In this document: positions 32,869 to 43,639 of the stretch, piece after piece
Layout of the letters: each line of letters opens with the position of its first letter
How positions within the stretch are numbered: the stretch's first letter is position 1
Source of the DNA: Marinobacter salinus
GTDB taxonomy: Bacteria; Pseudomonadota; Gammaproteobacteria; Pseudomonadales; Oleiphilaceae
Assembly: GCF_001854125.1 (NCBI RefSeq)
Contig: NZ_CP017715.1
Location: 2,480,001-2,544,000, forward strand
Length of the DNA: 64,000 nt
Reading direction: 5' to 3'
Position numbers and translations under genes: made by a program
Notes under the pieces: model-generated
Told to the model about the DNA's origin: nothing
Seen by the model: the letters and a program-made list of their open reading frames with translations, nothing else
Databases searched by the model: none

Positions 32869-33720
32869 CTAGGCTGAATCTCCCTGCGCACGACGAGGCT
32901 TTCTTCTAAACAACGCACGGAGAGGACCGGACAACGCATAAATCAGGAATCCGGTAAAGAGTACGGTTGCCGGATCAAGTGCGATCACAACGAACATTAA
33001 CACCACTAGCAAAATCGCAGCGAAGGGTACCCGCCCTCGCATATCGAGATCCTTAAAACTGCGGTAGAGGATATTGCTGACCATCATTACACCAGTACCG
33101 CCCACCACAATAATGGTGAGCAGCGTCAACCAGGACGCCGGCTCAAACTGGTGGAAGCACCATACGAGGCCGGCCACACACGCTGCGGCGGCCGGGCTGG
33201 GCAGGCCAACAAAGTACTTCTTGTCCACAGACCCGATCTGGGTGTTGAAGCGGGCCAACCGCAGGGCGGCACCGGCAACATAGATGAAGGTAATCGCCCA
33301 ACCAGCCTTTCCAAGGCCGTTCAGCGACCAGAAAAATGCCACCAGGCCGGGCGCAACGCCAAAAGCGACCATATCAGCCAGGGAGTCATACTCCTCGCCG
33401 AACTTGCTCTGGGTATTGGTCATTCTGGCGACGCGACCATCAAGCCCATCGAGAATCATGGACACGAAAATCGCAATGGCAGCGTTATCAAACATCCCGT
33501 TTGCCGCTGATACAATGGCATAGAAGCCGGAAAACAGAGACGCGGTCGTGAGCGCATTGGGGAGCAGGTAAATGCCTTTTCGGCGCACTGGTGCTCCTTC
33601 AACCAGCTCTTCCTCAACCACTTCCCCGGCTTCGATTTCGTATTCCGAGGCATGCTTTTCGCTTTGTTCCGCTGAGGCACTCTGTGCGTCAGCGTCGGCA
33701 GATTTTCTTTTGTCGGTCAT
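32869..33720 (-). CDS. pssA: CDP-diacylglycerol-serine O-phosphatidyltransferase
   Basis: This membrane enzyme makes phosphatidylserine, the precursor of phosphatidylethanolamine. It belongs to the CDP-alcohol phosphatidyltransferase type (not the E. coli PLD-like type), with the motif DGLDGRVARMTNTQSKFGEE continuing into YDSLAD. An acidic, charged N-terminal tail of about 45 residues precedes the first membrane helix. I start at MTDKRKSAD (GGAG 8 nt upstream); two ATGs further up add seven residues. It follows ilvC, an order shared with Pseudomonas. Confidence 0.93.
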   Translation of the reverse strand: MTDKRKSADADAQSASAEQSEKHASEYEIEAGEVVEEELVEGAPVRRKGIYLLPNALTTASLFSGFYAIVSAANGMFDNAAIAIFVSMILDGLDGRVARMTNTQSKFGEEYDSLADMVAFGVAPGLVAFFWSLNGLGKAGWAITFIYVAGAALRLARFNTQIGSVDKKYFVGLPSPAAAACVAGLVWCFHQFEPASWLTLLTIIVVGGTGVMMVSNILYRSFKDLDMRGRVPFAAILLVVLMFVVIALDPATVLFTGFLIYALSGPLRALFRRKPRRAQGDSA

Positions 33721-33759
33721 TCCCATTACTCCGGAAAGCATTTGGGCGGAGTATATACG

Positions 33760-33789
33760 AAAAACGCGGCCACCCGGGCCGCGTTTTTC
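33760..33789. terminator. terminator after ilvC
   Basis: AAAAACGCGGCC and GGCCGCGTTTTT form a 12-bp stem with a 5-base loop, with A and T runs on both flanks. It ends the ilvIHC transcript on the minus strand. A TATACT box just beyond it (minus strand, 33750-33755) may start pssA transcription. Confidence 0.9.
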
Positions 33790-33810
33790 AGAACACGCTG
33801 AAAAATCAGC

Positions 33811-35384
<1,574 letters not shown>

Positions 35385-35386
35385 GA

Positions 35387-37105
35387 TCACACCCTCTCTG
35401 TCTTGCTGAGCCACATGTCTTTCATGGAGCCACGAGCGACTTGCATCGGATAGACGTGCTCAAAGCGGTCTACGTATATGTCCACGAAAACCAGCTCGTC
35501 CTTCATCGCCAGCACTTCTTTCAGCTTGGCTTCCAGATCGGCCTTCTTGTCGATCAGAACGCCCTTATGGCCATAAGCTTCCGCCAGCTTTATGAAATCC
35601 GGCAAAGACCCCATGTAGGACTGGGAGTGACGGGACTCGTAGTTCATATCCTGCCACTGCTTGACCATGCCCAGCGCCTGGTTGTTCAGGTTGATGATTT
35701 TCACCGGCAGATTGTATTGCTTGCAGGTAGACAGCTCCTGGATATTCATCTGGATACTGCCCTCACCGGTGATGCACAACACTTCGTCATCCGGGTGTGT
35801 CAATTTAACGCCCATCGCGGCTGGCAAACCAAAGCCCATGGTGCCCAGACCACCGGAGTTGATCCAGCGATTGGGCTTATCGAACTTGTAGTATTGCGCA
35901 GCAAACATCTGATGTTGCCCGACGTCAGATGTCACAAACGCTTCACCGTTCGTGAGCCTGCACAGCATTTCGATGACTTCCTGGGGCTTGATGACATCGT
36001 CGCTGGTTTCATAGCGCATGCCGTGGAAGGCACGCCACTCTTCAATCTGCTTCCACCAGGCAGCCAGCGCATCCGCGTCCGGCTTTTCCTTACTTTCCTT
36101 TGCCAGCGACAGCATTTCCTTCAGGACCGCATCAACCGGACCAACGATAGGCACGTCCGCATCAATGGTCTTCGAGATGGACGCCGGATCGATGTCGATA
36201 TGGATAATGCGGGCACCCGGGCAGAACTTCTCGGTTGCGTTGGTAACCCGGTCATCAAACCGCGCCCCGACACAGAGGATCAGATCCGAGTGATGCATCG
36301 CCATATTGGCTTCATAGGTACCATGCATACCGAGCCAGCCCAGATGCTGCTTGTCGCTGGCCGGGTAGCAACCGATGCCCATCAAGGTGTTGGTGATCGG
36401 ATAACCCAGGAGACGAACCAGCTCGGTCAACTGATCAGAAGCTTTACCCAGAATGACGCCACCGCCTGCGTAGATGATCGGCCGGCGTGCCGCGAGCATC
36501 ATATCCACTGCTTTCTTGATCTGGCCGGCATGACCGCGAATCGCAGGGTTATAGGAACGCAGCTTGACCTTCTTGGGATACGAATACTCATACCGTTCGT
36601 TCGGTGTCGTCATATCTTTGGGGATATCGACAACCACAGGGCCAGGGCGACCTGTCGCGGCAATGTAGTACGCCTTGCGGACCACCTCGGGGATTTCTTC
36701 CGGATGACGCACACTGAGGTTGTGCTTCACCACAGGCCGCGAGACACCGATCATGTCGGTTTCCTGGAAGGCGTCTTCGCCAATCAGTGTGGATGCAACC
36801 TGACCGCACAGGACAACCATCGGAATGGAATCCATGAAAGCGGTGGCTATGCCGGTAATAGTGTTGGTGGCTCCAGGACCCGAGGTCACCAGCACGGTGC
36901 CCGGCTTTCCGGTCGCGCGCGCATAACCGTCGGCCATGTGGACCGCGGCCTGTTCGTGCCTTACCAGAATGTGCTTGACTTTATCCTGCCTGAACAGCGC
37001 GTCATATATATGAAGCGCTGCACCACCCGGATAGCCGTAGATGTATTCGATCCCTTCGTCCTGCAGGGAGCGAATAAGCATGTCGGCACCAGACAATAAC
37101 TCCAC
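35387..37105 (-). CDS. ilvI: acetolactate synthase large (catalytic) subunit
   Basis: This thiamine-diphosphate enzyme condenses two pyruvates, or pyruvate with 2-oxobutyrate. The N-terminal domain has [15 protein letters not shown] and the catalytic-type glutamate in [16 protein letters not shown]. The ThDP-binding motif is [15 protein letters not shown] with NLNN. At 572 residues it is the IlvI type, paired with ilvH. A leader of about 290 nt precedes it. Confidence 0.97.
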   Translation of the reverse strand: MELLSGADMLIRSLQDEGIEYIYGYPGGAALHIYDALFRQDKVKHILVRHEQAAVHMADGYARATGKPGTVLVTSGPGATNTITGIATAFMDSIPMVVLCGQVASTLIGEDAFQETDMIGVSRPVVKHNLSVRHPEEIPEVVRKAYYIAATGRPGPVVVDIPKDMTTPNERYEYSYPKKVKLRSYNPAIRGHAGQIKKAVDMMLAARRPIIYAGGGVILGKASDQLTELVRLLGYPITNTLMGIGCYPASDKQHLGWLGMHGTYEANMAMHHSDLILCVGARFDDRVTNATEKFCPGARIIHIDIDPASISKTIDADVPIVGPVDAVLKEMLSLAKESKEKPDADALAAWWKQIEEWRAFHGMRYETSDDVIKPQEVIEMLCRLTNGEAFVTSDVGQHQMFAAQYYKFDKPNRWINSGGLGTMGFGLPAAMGVKLTHPDDEVLCITGEGSIQMNIQELSTCKQYNLPVKIINLNNQALGMVKQWQDMNYESRHSQSYMGSLPDFIKLAEAYGHKGVLIDKKADLEAKLKEVLAMKDELVFVDIYVDRFEHVYPMQVARGSMKDMWLSKTERV

Positions 37106-37403
37106 GATTTTCTACCCTCTTCATATTCATACGAGTGAATGAGCCGGGTTTAAACCCGGTTGCCTGGATTCACGGTTTTCCAGCTTCTTGTGAAAGCGGA
37201 ACCGGCTACTCCTCCACACCTTGTAAGAGGTTATCTCCTGGCCAGCCGCCCTCCTGAGGGTTGCGGAGAACGGCCAATCAATGGGTTGCAGTATGCAACA
37301 ACCATCCCGCGACAACGGCGCGGTGCGTTCAGTGTGGTGATTAACGGGGGATACTCGCTCGGGATTGCCTGCCGTATTGACCCCAGTCTTCAGGCGATTG
37401 GTA
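37106..37403 (-). promoter_or_regulatory. ilvIHC leader with several hairpins
   Basis: This is the untranslated stretch between the predicted start (near 37397) and the ilvI GTG/ATG region. It contains a perfect palindrome CCGGGTTTAAACCCGG (37144-37159), a hairpin GTTGCA-GTA-TGCAAC (37285-37299) and a GC-rich complementary segment around 37240-37262. A short frame at 37231-37305 starts MVVAYCNPLI but is not clearly a leader peptide. No intrinsic terminator with a T run is present, so classical attenuation is not shown. I cannot match it to a known riboswitch. Confidence 0.5.
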
Positions 37404-37431
37404 ATTCTGACAGCGCGAAACTCCCTGTCAA
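37404..37431 (-). promoter_or_regulatory. candidate promoter of ilvIHC
   Basis: TTGACA (37426-37431), 16 bp, CAGAAT (37404-37409) on the minus strand. The -35 box is perfect and the -10 box matches four of six positions, which would suit an activated promoter. Confidence 0.6.
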
Positions 37432-37617
37432 TAGGCGGTGCGGCTTAATAACACCATTATGACCAAAGGTCTGCCATACTTGGACCGTTTCCGGATCAAA
37501 GATTTGAACCAGACAGAAGAAAAACGGCCAAATGAATGGCATGATGTGTTTCAAGTTCGAAGAAAGACGGGCCCGGTTGCCCAGGTTTTTACCTGCCCCG
37601 GGAGCAGTGAACATACG

Positions 37618-38103
37618 ATGAGTGGACCCATGAACAAAAAAATCCTGACGCTGACCTTGTTAATGGCCGTTGTACCAGGTATTGCGATGAGCGCCTCTGT
37701 CTACAAGTGGACGGACGATAATGGTGTGACTCACTTCGGGGACCGGCAGCCTACCGGAAAAAACTCTGAAAAAGTGAACGTACGCTCAGGCACCGCTTCC
37801 CAGGCCGCTTCGAACCGCGAAAGTGCACAGGAGCGCGTGAACAACCTTCAGGAACAACAGGAGGACGAGGCCGTAAGGCAGCGCGAAACCGCAAAGCAAG
37901 AGGCCCGCCGCAAGCAACGCGAGGCCAACTGCGCCACCGCTCGTTCCAATCTGGAAGTCATAGACAGCAACGCTCGCATCCGGGTGGAAGAAAACGGCGA
38001 GCAACGCTACCTGTCACCGGAAGAAATTGCCGAGCAGCGCCGGAAGTTTGAAGAGATCGCCACTGAAAACTGCGGCCCCGAGAACGGTCAGGCCCAGCAA
38101 TGA
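37618..38103 (+). CDS. DUF4124-containing secreted protein
   Basis: This 161-residue protein has a Sec signal peptide (NKKILTLTLLMAVVPGIAMSA), then the short DUF4124 motif SVYKWTDDNGVTHFGDRQP (about residues 27-45). A highly charged, probably coiled-coil stretch follows (about 65-103), and two cysteines (C105, C152) could form a disulfide. DUF4124 proteins are common in gammaproteobacteria and have no settled function. ATG at 37618 or 37630 could be the start. It stands alone between ilvI (divergent) and clpB (convergent). Confidence 0.8.
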   Translation: MSGPMNKKILTLTLLMAVVPGIAMSASVYKWTDDNGVTHFGDRQPTGKNSEKVNVRSGTASQAASNRESAQERVNNLQEQQEDEAVRQRETAKQEARRKQREANCATARSNLEVIDSNARIRVEENGEQRYLSPEEIAEQRRKFEEIATENCGPENGQAQQ

Positions 38104-38119
38104 ATCGGGACGGAATGAA

Positions 38120-38153
38120 TACGGGGCCAGATCTCTAATGATCTGACCCCGTA
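38120..38153. repeat. REP-like palindrome between the DUF4124 gene and clpB
   Basis: Two 14-base arms, TACGGGGCCAGATC and GATCTGACCCCGTA, flank a 6-base loop. They differ at one position, which becomes a G-U pair when read on the minus strand, so the fold is fully paired downstream of clpB. There is no T run on either side, so it is not a typical intrinsic terminator. GGGGTCAG-type palindromes occur in REP elements of marine gammaproteobacteria. Confidence 0.65.
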
Positions 38154-38158
38154 CAGAG

Positions 38159-40735
38159 TTATGCTTTCGCGAATACCAGTTTGTGATCCTTCACGGTTCC
38201 ATGAATGACATCCCCGGAAACAAAGTCACCCTGCAAGAGCTTTTGAGCCAGAGGGTTCTCGATCATCCGCTGGATGGCGCGCTTGAGAGGCCGAGCACCG
38301 TATACGGGGTCGTACCCGACTTCGGCCAGAAACTCCATGGCAGCCTCATCTAGCTCCAGCCTCATATCCTGCTCCTTCAGGCGCTTGCTCAGGGACTCTA
38401 TCTGAATCCGTGCAATACCCTGAATCTGGCTTTCTGCCAGCGGATGGAAGACAACCACTTCATCCACCCGGTTAATGAACTCGGGGCGGAAATGCGTACC
38501 CACAACTTCCATCACTGCATCCTTCATGGCCTCGTAGTTCTCCTCACCCGCCTTCTGCTGAATGATGTCCGAGCCCAGGTTTGATGTCATGACAATGACA
38601 GTGTTCCGGAAATCGACGGTGCGGCCCTGACCATCCGTTAGGCGGCCATCCTCCAGCACCTGCAACAGAATGTTGAACACATCCGGGTGAGCCTTCTCCA
38701 CCTCATCCAACAACAACACAGAATACGGGCGACGACGAACCGCCTCGGTCAGATAGCCCCCCTCTTCATAGCCCACATACCCAGGAGGCGCACCAATTAA
38801 CCTGGCGACGGAGTGCTTCTCCATGAATTCCGACATGTCGATACGGACCATGGCCTCCTCGGTATCAAACAGGAACGATGCCAGCGCCTTGCACAGCTCG
38901 GTCTTACCCACGCCAGTCGGTCCGAGAAACAGAAACGAGCCATTGGGACGGTTCGGATCTGACAGTCCCGCACGAGAGCGACGTACCGCATTGGATACGG
39001 CCTCTACCGCTTCGTGCTGGCCGATAACCCGGCCATGCAGGGCTTCTTCCATACGCATCAGTTTGTCACGCTCACCCTCCAGCATTTTGGACACCGGAAT
39101 ACCCGTCCATTTGGAAACGATCTCCGCGATTTCCTCATCGGTGACCCGGTTGCGAAGGAGCGTCATTTCCATCATTTCAGCCTGGCTCGCCATATCCAGC
39201 TGGCGCTCAAGCTCGGGAATCTGGCCATACTGAAGCTCGGACATCTTCCCGAGATCACCGGCTCGTCGGGCATTTTCAAGTTCAATACGCGCCTGCTCAA
39301 GCTGACTCTTGATCTTTTGCGAGCCGTGCAATGCGGCCTTTTCCGTGTTCCAGACTTCCTCCAGATCGGCGTATTCGCGCTCAACTCCGGCAATCACCTC
39401 AGACAGTTCTTCCAGTCGCTTCTTCGAAGCCGCATCGGTTTCCTTTTTTAGCGCCTCCCGTTCGATCTTGAGCTGAATCAGTCGCCGTTCGAGTCTGTCC
39501 AGAGGCTCGGGTTTCGAATCCATTTCCATCCGGATCTGACTGGCGGCCTCATCCACCAGATCAATAGCCTTGTCCGGCAACTGGCGATCGGCGATATAGC
39601 GATGGGACAGCTTGGCCGCTGCGATAATGGCGCCGTCCGTCACCTCAACACCGTGATGCACCTCGTATCGCTCTTTGAGGCCTCGAAGGATGGCAATAGT
39701 GTCTTCCTCACTGGGCTCGCTTACCAGAACCTTCTGGAACCGGCGTTCAAGCGCGGCGTCCTTCTCAATATTTTCACGGTACTCATCCAGCGTGGTGGCA
39801 CCGACACAATGCAGCTCACCGCGGGCCAGCGCAGGCTTGAGCATATTACCAGCATCCATGGAGCCCTCTGCCTTGCCGGCACCCACCATGGTATGAATCT
39901 CGTCGATAAACAGGATAATCTGACCTTCCTGTTTGGACAGCTCATTGAGAACTGCCTTCAGGCGCTCCTCGAACTCTCCCCGGAATTTGGCGCCTGCGAT
40001 CAAGGACCCCATGTCCAGTGAAAGGACTTTTTTATCTTTCAGCCCGTCGGGCACCTCACCGTTGACGATGCGCTGAGCCAGCCCCTCTACGATGGCGGTT
40101 TTACCAACACCTGGTTCGCCGATCAGAACCGGGTTGTTTTTGCGTCGACGCTGCAGGACCTGGATGGTGCGGCGGATTTCATCGTCACGGCCGATTACCG
40201 GGTCCAGCTTGCCGGCTTCCGCCCGCTCGGTAAGGTCAATAGTGTACTTGGAAAGGGCCTGGCGATTCTCTTCCGCACCTGCGTCATTCACGGCTTCACC
40301 ACCTCGCACCTCATCAATGGCCTTTTCCAGAGCTGCCTTATCCAAGCCTTGCTCCCGAAGCACCCGACCGAGTGTTCCGCGGTCCTCAAGAGCTGCCAGC
40401 AACATGAGTTCGCTGGAAATAAACTGGTCATTGCGCTTTTGAGCCAGTTTGTCGGCAATATTGAACAAGCGCCCCATGTCGTTGGACATGGACACGTCAC
40501 CGGCTGAACCCGGCACTTCCGGCAGATTCTCGACCTCCCGGGCAACAGCCTGACGTACACGCCCGGGTTCTGCCCCAGCCTGTTTCAACAGAGGTTTGAT
40601 GGCGCTGCCCTCCTGATCCAGGAGCGCCTGCATCAAGTGCAACGGCTCAATAAAGTTGTGGTCTTTGCCAACCGCAATTGACTGTGCGTCGGCAAGGGCG
40701 GTCTGCAGCCGGCTGGTCAGCTTGTCAATTCTCAT
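38159..40735 (-). CDS. clpB: ClpB, protein disaggregase
   Basis: ClpB is a hexameric AAA+ chaperone that works with DnaK to pull proteins out of aggregates. The 858 residues hold the N-domain (1-145), the first ATPase module with GEPGVGKT (206-213) and FIDEIHTM, the coiled-coil middle domain (about 410-525) and a second module with GPTGVGKT and [13 protein letters not shown]. The start [11 protein letters not shown] is the long form; an internal start for a shorter form is possible but not obvious. A heat-shock promoter lies upstream (40819-40846). Confidence 0.98.
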   Translation of the reverse strand: MRIDKLTSRLQTALADAQSIAVGKDHNFIEPLHLMQALLDQEGSAIKPLLKQAGAEPGRVRQAVAREVENLPEVPGSAGDVSMSNDMGRLFNIADKLAQKRNDQFISSELMLLAALEDRGTLGRVLREQGLDKAALEKAIDEVRGGEAVNDAGAEENRQALSKYTIDLTERAEAGKLDPVIGRDDEIRRTIQVLQRRRKNNPVLIGEPGVGKTAIVEGLAQRIVNGEVPDGLKDKKVLSLDMGSLIAGAKFRGEFEERLKAVLNELSKQEGQIILFIDEIHTMVGAGKAEGSMDAGNMLKPALARGELHCVGATTLDEYRENIEKDAALERRFQKVLVSEPSEEDTIAILRGLKERYEVHHGVEVTDGAIIAAAKLSHRYIADRQLPDKAIDLVDEAASQIRMEMDSKPEPLDRLERRLIQLKIEREALKKETDAASKKRLEELSEVIAGVEREYADLEEVWNTEKAALHGSQKIKSQLEQARIELENARRAGDLGKMSELQYGQIPELERQLDMASQAEMMEMTLLRNRVTDEEIAEIVSKWTGIPVSKMLEGERDKLMRMEEALHGRVIGQHEAVEAVSNAVRRSRAGLSDPNRPNGSFLFLGPTGVGKTELCKALASFLFDTEEAMVRIDMSEFMEKHSVARLIGAPPGYVGYEEGGYLTEAVRRRPYSVLLLDEVEKAHPDVFNILLQVLEDGRLTDGQGRTVDFRNTVIVMTSNLGSDIIQQKAGEENYEAMKDAVMEVVGTHFRPEFINRVDEVVVFHPLAESQIQGIARIQIESLSKRLKEQDMRLELDEAAMEFLAEVGYDPVYGARPLKRAIQRMIENPLAQKLLQGDFVSGDVIHGTVKDHKLVFAKA

Positions 40736-40818
40736 AGTTCATCTTCCCCGATTCGATTACCGAATGCGCTTCGCAAGCCTTCGTGGCTCAGTCAACATCC
40801 GAATTGCTTTGATCTTAA

Positions 40819-40846
40819 ATGTAGGGGCAAGTAGAGGGAGTTCAAG
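40819..40846 (-). promoter_or_regulatory. sigma-32 (heat-shock) promoter of clpB
   Basis: On the minus strand CTTGAA (40841-40846) and CCCCTACAT (40819-40827) are 13 bp apart, close to the sigma-32 consensus CTTGAAA and CCCCATNT. It gives a leader of about 75 nt and fits the known heat-shock control of clpB. Confidence 0.85.
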
Positions 40847-40926
40847 CGCTTGGGCAAACTAACTGTCAGAAAATTGACAGGCATCACCTGTTGTTGCTTG
40901 ATAAGCACGAGACAGACCCGGTGCAA

Positions 40927-41685
40927 TTATTCGATCCAGACAACCGTTACCATGCGGCCAGTCTGGCCATCGCGCCGATAGGAGTAAAACCGGTCACCAT
41001 CGGTGACCGTGCAGAATCCGCCACCAAAAACGGACGAAACCCCGGCCATTTCCAGCCTTTGCCGGGCCAACCGGTAAATATCGGCCATATAATGGCCAGG
41101 ACGGGCGCCTTGAACCGAAAACGCCTCATCAGCCTGCCTATTGGCAGACAGGAATGCTTCACGAACTTCCGGCCCCACTTCGAAGTGATTTGGGCCGATG
41201 GCCGGCCCCATCCAGGCAATGAGGTTATCAACGGGCACGCCCATTTTCGCAACCAGATTTTCCAGAACCCCGGCGCAAAGGCCACGCCAGCCCGCATGCG
41301 CCGCACCGACAATGGAGCCAGCGCGGTCACACAAGACAACAGGCAAGCAGTCGGCAGTCAGAATTGCACAGGCGACGCGCCGCTCCCGAGTAAAGCTGGC
41401 ATCGGCTTCAGGTACACCGGCCAGATTCTCTCGGGTCACTTCAAGCACACCAATACCGTGCACCTGCCGGAGCCAGACAAAATCTTCCGCTGGCAGGTTT
41501 ATCCCCTGAGCCAACAACTGACGATTGCGAACGACTGCCTCTGGTGCGTCACCCACGTGATCACCCAGATTAAGAGAGTGCCACGAAGACATGCTCACAC
41601 CCCCGCTTCGGGTCGAACTGACCGCCCGCACGTTGGCGGGTGCGGGCCACTCCGGTACGATCAGGGACAAATCAGAATTCATCAC
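40927..41685 (-). CDS. pgeF: PgeF/YfiH-type multicopper-like purine nucleoside phosphorylase
   Basis: This 252-residue protein belongs to the YfiH/DUF152 family, once called laccase-like. Members act on purine nucleosides, and E. coli PgeF removes mis-incorporated L-Ser from a peptidoglycan precursor. The metal-site residues lie in LRQVHGIGV, ILTADCLPVVLCD and AAHAGWRGLCAGV. It overlaps the end of rluD by 14 nt, as in many gammaproteobacteria. Which activity dominates here cannot be judged from sequence. Confidence 0.88.
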   Translation of the reverse strand: MMNSDLSLIVPEWPAPANVRAVSSTRSGGVSMSSWHSLNLGDHVGDAPEAVVRNRQLLAQGINLPAEDFVWLRQVHGIGVLEVTRENLAGVPEADASFTRERRVACAILTADCLPVVLCDRAGSIVGAAHAGWRGLCAGVLENLVAKMGVPVDNLIAWMGPAIGPNHFEVGPEVREAFLSANRQADEAFSVQGARPGHYMADIYRLARQRLEMAGVSSVFGGGFCTVTDGDRFYSYRRDGQTGRMVTVVWIE

Positions 41686-42649
41686 GTTCCAGATCTTTCA
41701 CGTGTTTCCGGAGAGCCACCAGCAGCTGCTCCATGTCGTCCGGCAACGGCACTTCCCAAGTCATGATCTCGCCAGTCTCCGGATGCTCCAGGGTCAGCTT
41801 TTGGGCATGAAGTGCCTGGCGGTTGAACGCCGCCAGTACGTCGCGCAACTCATCTGTGGTGCCTTTGGGTAGACGCAGGCGCCCGCCATAGAGAGGATCC
41901 CCTATCAGCGGGTGCTTCACATACGCCATATGCACACGGATCTGATGGGTCCGACCGCTCTCGAGTTTGCAGCGAACGTGCGTATGGGCCGCGAAACGTT
42001 CCACCAGCCGGTAATGGGTGACCGCCGGCTTGCCACTGGGAACAACCGCCATTTTTTTGCGCTCACGGGGGTGCCGGCCGATTGGCGCATCGATCGTTGC
42101 ACCGCCGGTCAGTGTGCCCACAACCACTGCTTCGTATTCCCGCCCCATGGTTCGGGTCTGAAGCTGCCCAACCAACGAGGTGTGCGCAATAAGGCTCCGG
42201 GCCACAACCATTACCCCGGAGGTATCCTTGTCCAACCGGTGAACAATTCCTGCCCGCGGAAGGTTCTCGACCTCCGGAGCGTAGTTCAGCAGCGCATTCA
42301 CCAGTGTACCGTCGGCGTGGCCTGCCGCCGGATGAACGACGAGCCCGGCCGGCTTGTTGATCACCAGCAGGTGCTCGTCTTCATAGACAACATCGAGGGT
42401 GATTTCCTCCGCCTGCCAACTGACCTGGACCTCGGGCTCGGCATCAATCTCCAGACGGTCATCCAGCATCACTTTATCCCGGGGCTTGCGGGTCTGGCCA
42501 TTGACCGTCAGCGCGCCACTCTTGATCCAGGACTGCAGTCGCGAACGGGAGTGTTCGGGCATCAACTCTGCCGCCGCCTGGTCCAGTCGCCGGTCACTCA
42601 GTTCCGGCGGTACAACAAAGCTGGCGGTAATTCGATTTTCAGATGACAT
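41672..42649 (-). CDS. rluD: RluD, 23S rRNA pseudouridine synthase
   Basis: RluD makes pseudouridines 1911, 1915 and 1917 in helix 69 of 23S rRNA. The 325 residues comprise an N-terminal S4 domain (DRRLDQAAAELMPEHSRSRLQ) and a catalytic domain with the aspartate in GIVHRLDKDTSGVMVVA. The start at MSSENRITASF has GGGGG 4 nt upstream; an earlier start at 42721 would add unrelated residues. It is divergent from bamD. Confidence 0.96.
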   Translation of the reverse strand: MSSENRITASFVVPPELSDRRLDQAAAELMPEHSRSRLQSWIKSGALTVNGQTRKPRDKVMLDDRLEIDAEPEVQVSWQAEEITLDVVYEDEHLLVINKPAGLVVHPAAGHADGTLVNALLNYAPEVENLPRAGIVHRLDKDTSGVMVVARSLIAHTSLVGQLQTRTMGREYEAVVVGTLTGGATIDAPIGRHPRERKKMAVVPSGKPAVTHYRLVERFAAHTHVRCKLESGRTHQIRVHMAYVKHPLIGDPLYGGRLRLPKGTTDELRDVLAAFNRQALHAQKLTLEHPETGEIMTWEVPLPDDMEQLLVALRKHVKDLERDEF

Positions 42650-42714
42650 TAAGCCCCCGGGGCCTGTGTGTGTTACGTTTCGGAGAGAATTTATCAAACA
42701 GGGAAGCCACACTC

Positions 42715-42743
42715 TGCACATGCAGCGTCTTCCCCGCTACAAT
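42715..42743 (+). promoter_or_regulatory. candidate promoter of bamD
   Basis: TGCACA (42715-42720), 17 bp, TACAAT (42738-42743). The -10 box is good and the -35 box matches four of six positions. Transcription would start near 42750, about 36 nt before the bamD ATG. Confidence 0.5.
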
Positions 42744-42785
42744 AGCTCCTCTTTCGAATTTATCGACATTATACGGGATTCCGGC

Positions 42786-43619
42786 ATGAGATCAGTTGTC
42801 CGTTTACTGCTACTGGCCACATTCGTGGTGTTGGTCAGTGCCTGCGCCTCCAATCAACAGGAAGAAGTACTGCCGGAAAAAACGTATTACGAAAATGCCA
42901 GGCAGGCGATGAACTCCGGCAATTTCAATGAAGCCGAGCAGAACCTGGACTCCCTGGAAAGCTATTACCCATTCGGCCGCTACGCGGAACAGGCACAACT
43001 CGACCTGATTTATGCCCGTTACCAGAACCTGGATCTGGAGGGTGCCCGTGCCGCTGCCGACCGGTTCCTTCGGCTGAATCCCCAGAGCGAGCATGCGGAT
43101 TATGCATTGTATATGCGAGGGTTGGCGTCCTATAACCTTGATATTGGCCTGGCCAGCCGCTATTTCCCGATTGATGTGGCAGCCAGAAACCCCGGCGAAC
43201 AAACCCAGTCGTTCAGGGACTTTTCCGAACTGCTGAGCCGGTACCCGGACAGTCCATACGCTTCGGATGCCCGACAGCGCATGATTGCCGTTCGTAACCG
43301 GATGGCTGAACTTGAGGTTTTTGCCGCTCGCTATTACATCAAGCGAGAAGCCTACGTGGCTGCCAACAACCGGGCCCGCTATGTTGTGGAAAACTTCCCT
43401 ACGTCTCCGGTTGTCGAGGAGGCGCTGATCATTCTTGCAGAGACTTTCCGGTTCATGGATCTGAAAAAAGGATCTCAGGACGCTATCGCCATGCTGCGGG
43501 AAAACTTCCCGAAAAGCTCTGCGTTCAACGACTCAGGCGAGTTTGAGCCGGACGTACTCAAGGGAGAGAGTCGGTCACTCTCCAGTGTTGTAACGTTCGG
43601 CCTCATGGGCGACGAATAA
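42786..43619 (+). CDS. bamD: BamD, outer-membrane protein assembly lipoprotein
   Basis: BamD is the essential lipoprotein of the BAM complex that inserts beta-barrels into the outer membrane. A lipoprotein signal peptide ends in LVSAC (Cys near residue 19), and TPR repeats follow (YYENARQAMNSGNFNEAEQNL, YPFGRYAEQAQLDLIYARYQ). The protein has 277 residues. The frame is open far upstream, but only this ATG gives the signal peptide. It is convergent with nadE. Confidence 0.95.
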   Translation: MRSVVRLLLLATFVVLVSACASNQQEEVLPEKTYYENARQAMNSGNFNEAEQNLDSLESYYPFGRYAEQAQLDLIYARYQNLDLEGARAAADRFLRLNPQSEHADYALYMRGLASYNLDIGLASRYFPIDVAARNPGEQTQSFRDFSELLSRYPDSPYASDARQRMIAVRNRMAELEVFAARYYIKREAYVAANNRARYVVENFPTSPVVEEALIILAETFRFMDLKKGSQDAIAMLRENFPKSSAFNDSGEFEPDVLKGESRSLSSVVTFGLMGDE

Positions 43620-43639
43620 ACCCGGCAATCACGCCAGTT

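Noticed and set aside
35441..37099. A 552-codon open frame on the plus strand opposite ilvI
   Set aside because: It is a codon-phase shadow of ilvI: the sense protein is a clear acetolactate synthase and the antisense translation has no family signature.
37144..37159. CCGGGTTTAAACCCGG palindrome as an ilv attenuator terminator
   Set aside because: There is no T run after it on the minus strand, so it lacks the tail of an intrinsic terminator.
37231..37305. Leader peptide MVVAYCNPLI... for ilv attenuation
   Set aside because: It has only a few branched-chain codons, no good ribosome site and no antiterminator/terminator pair that I could draw; kept as a weak possibility only.
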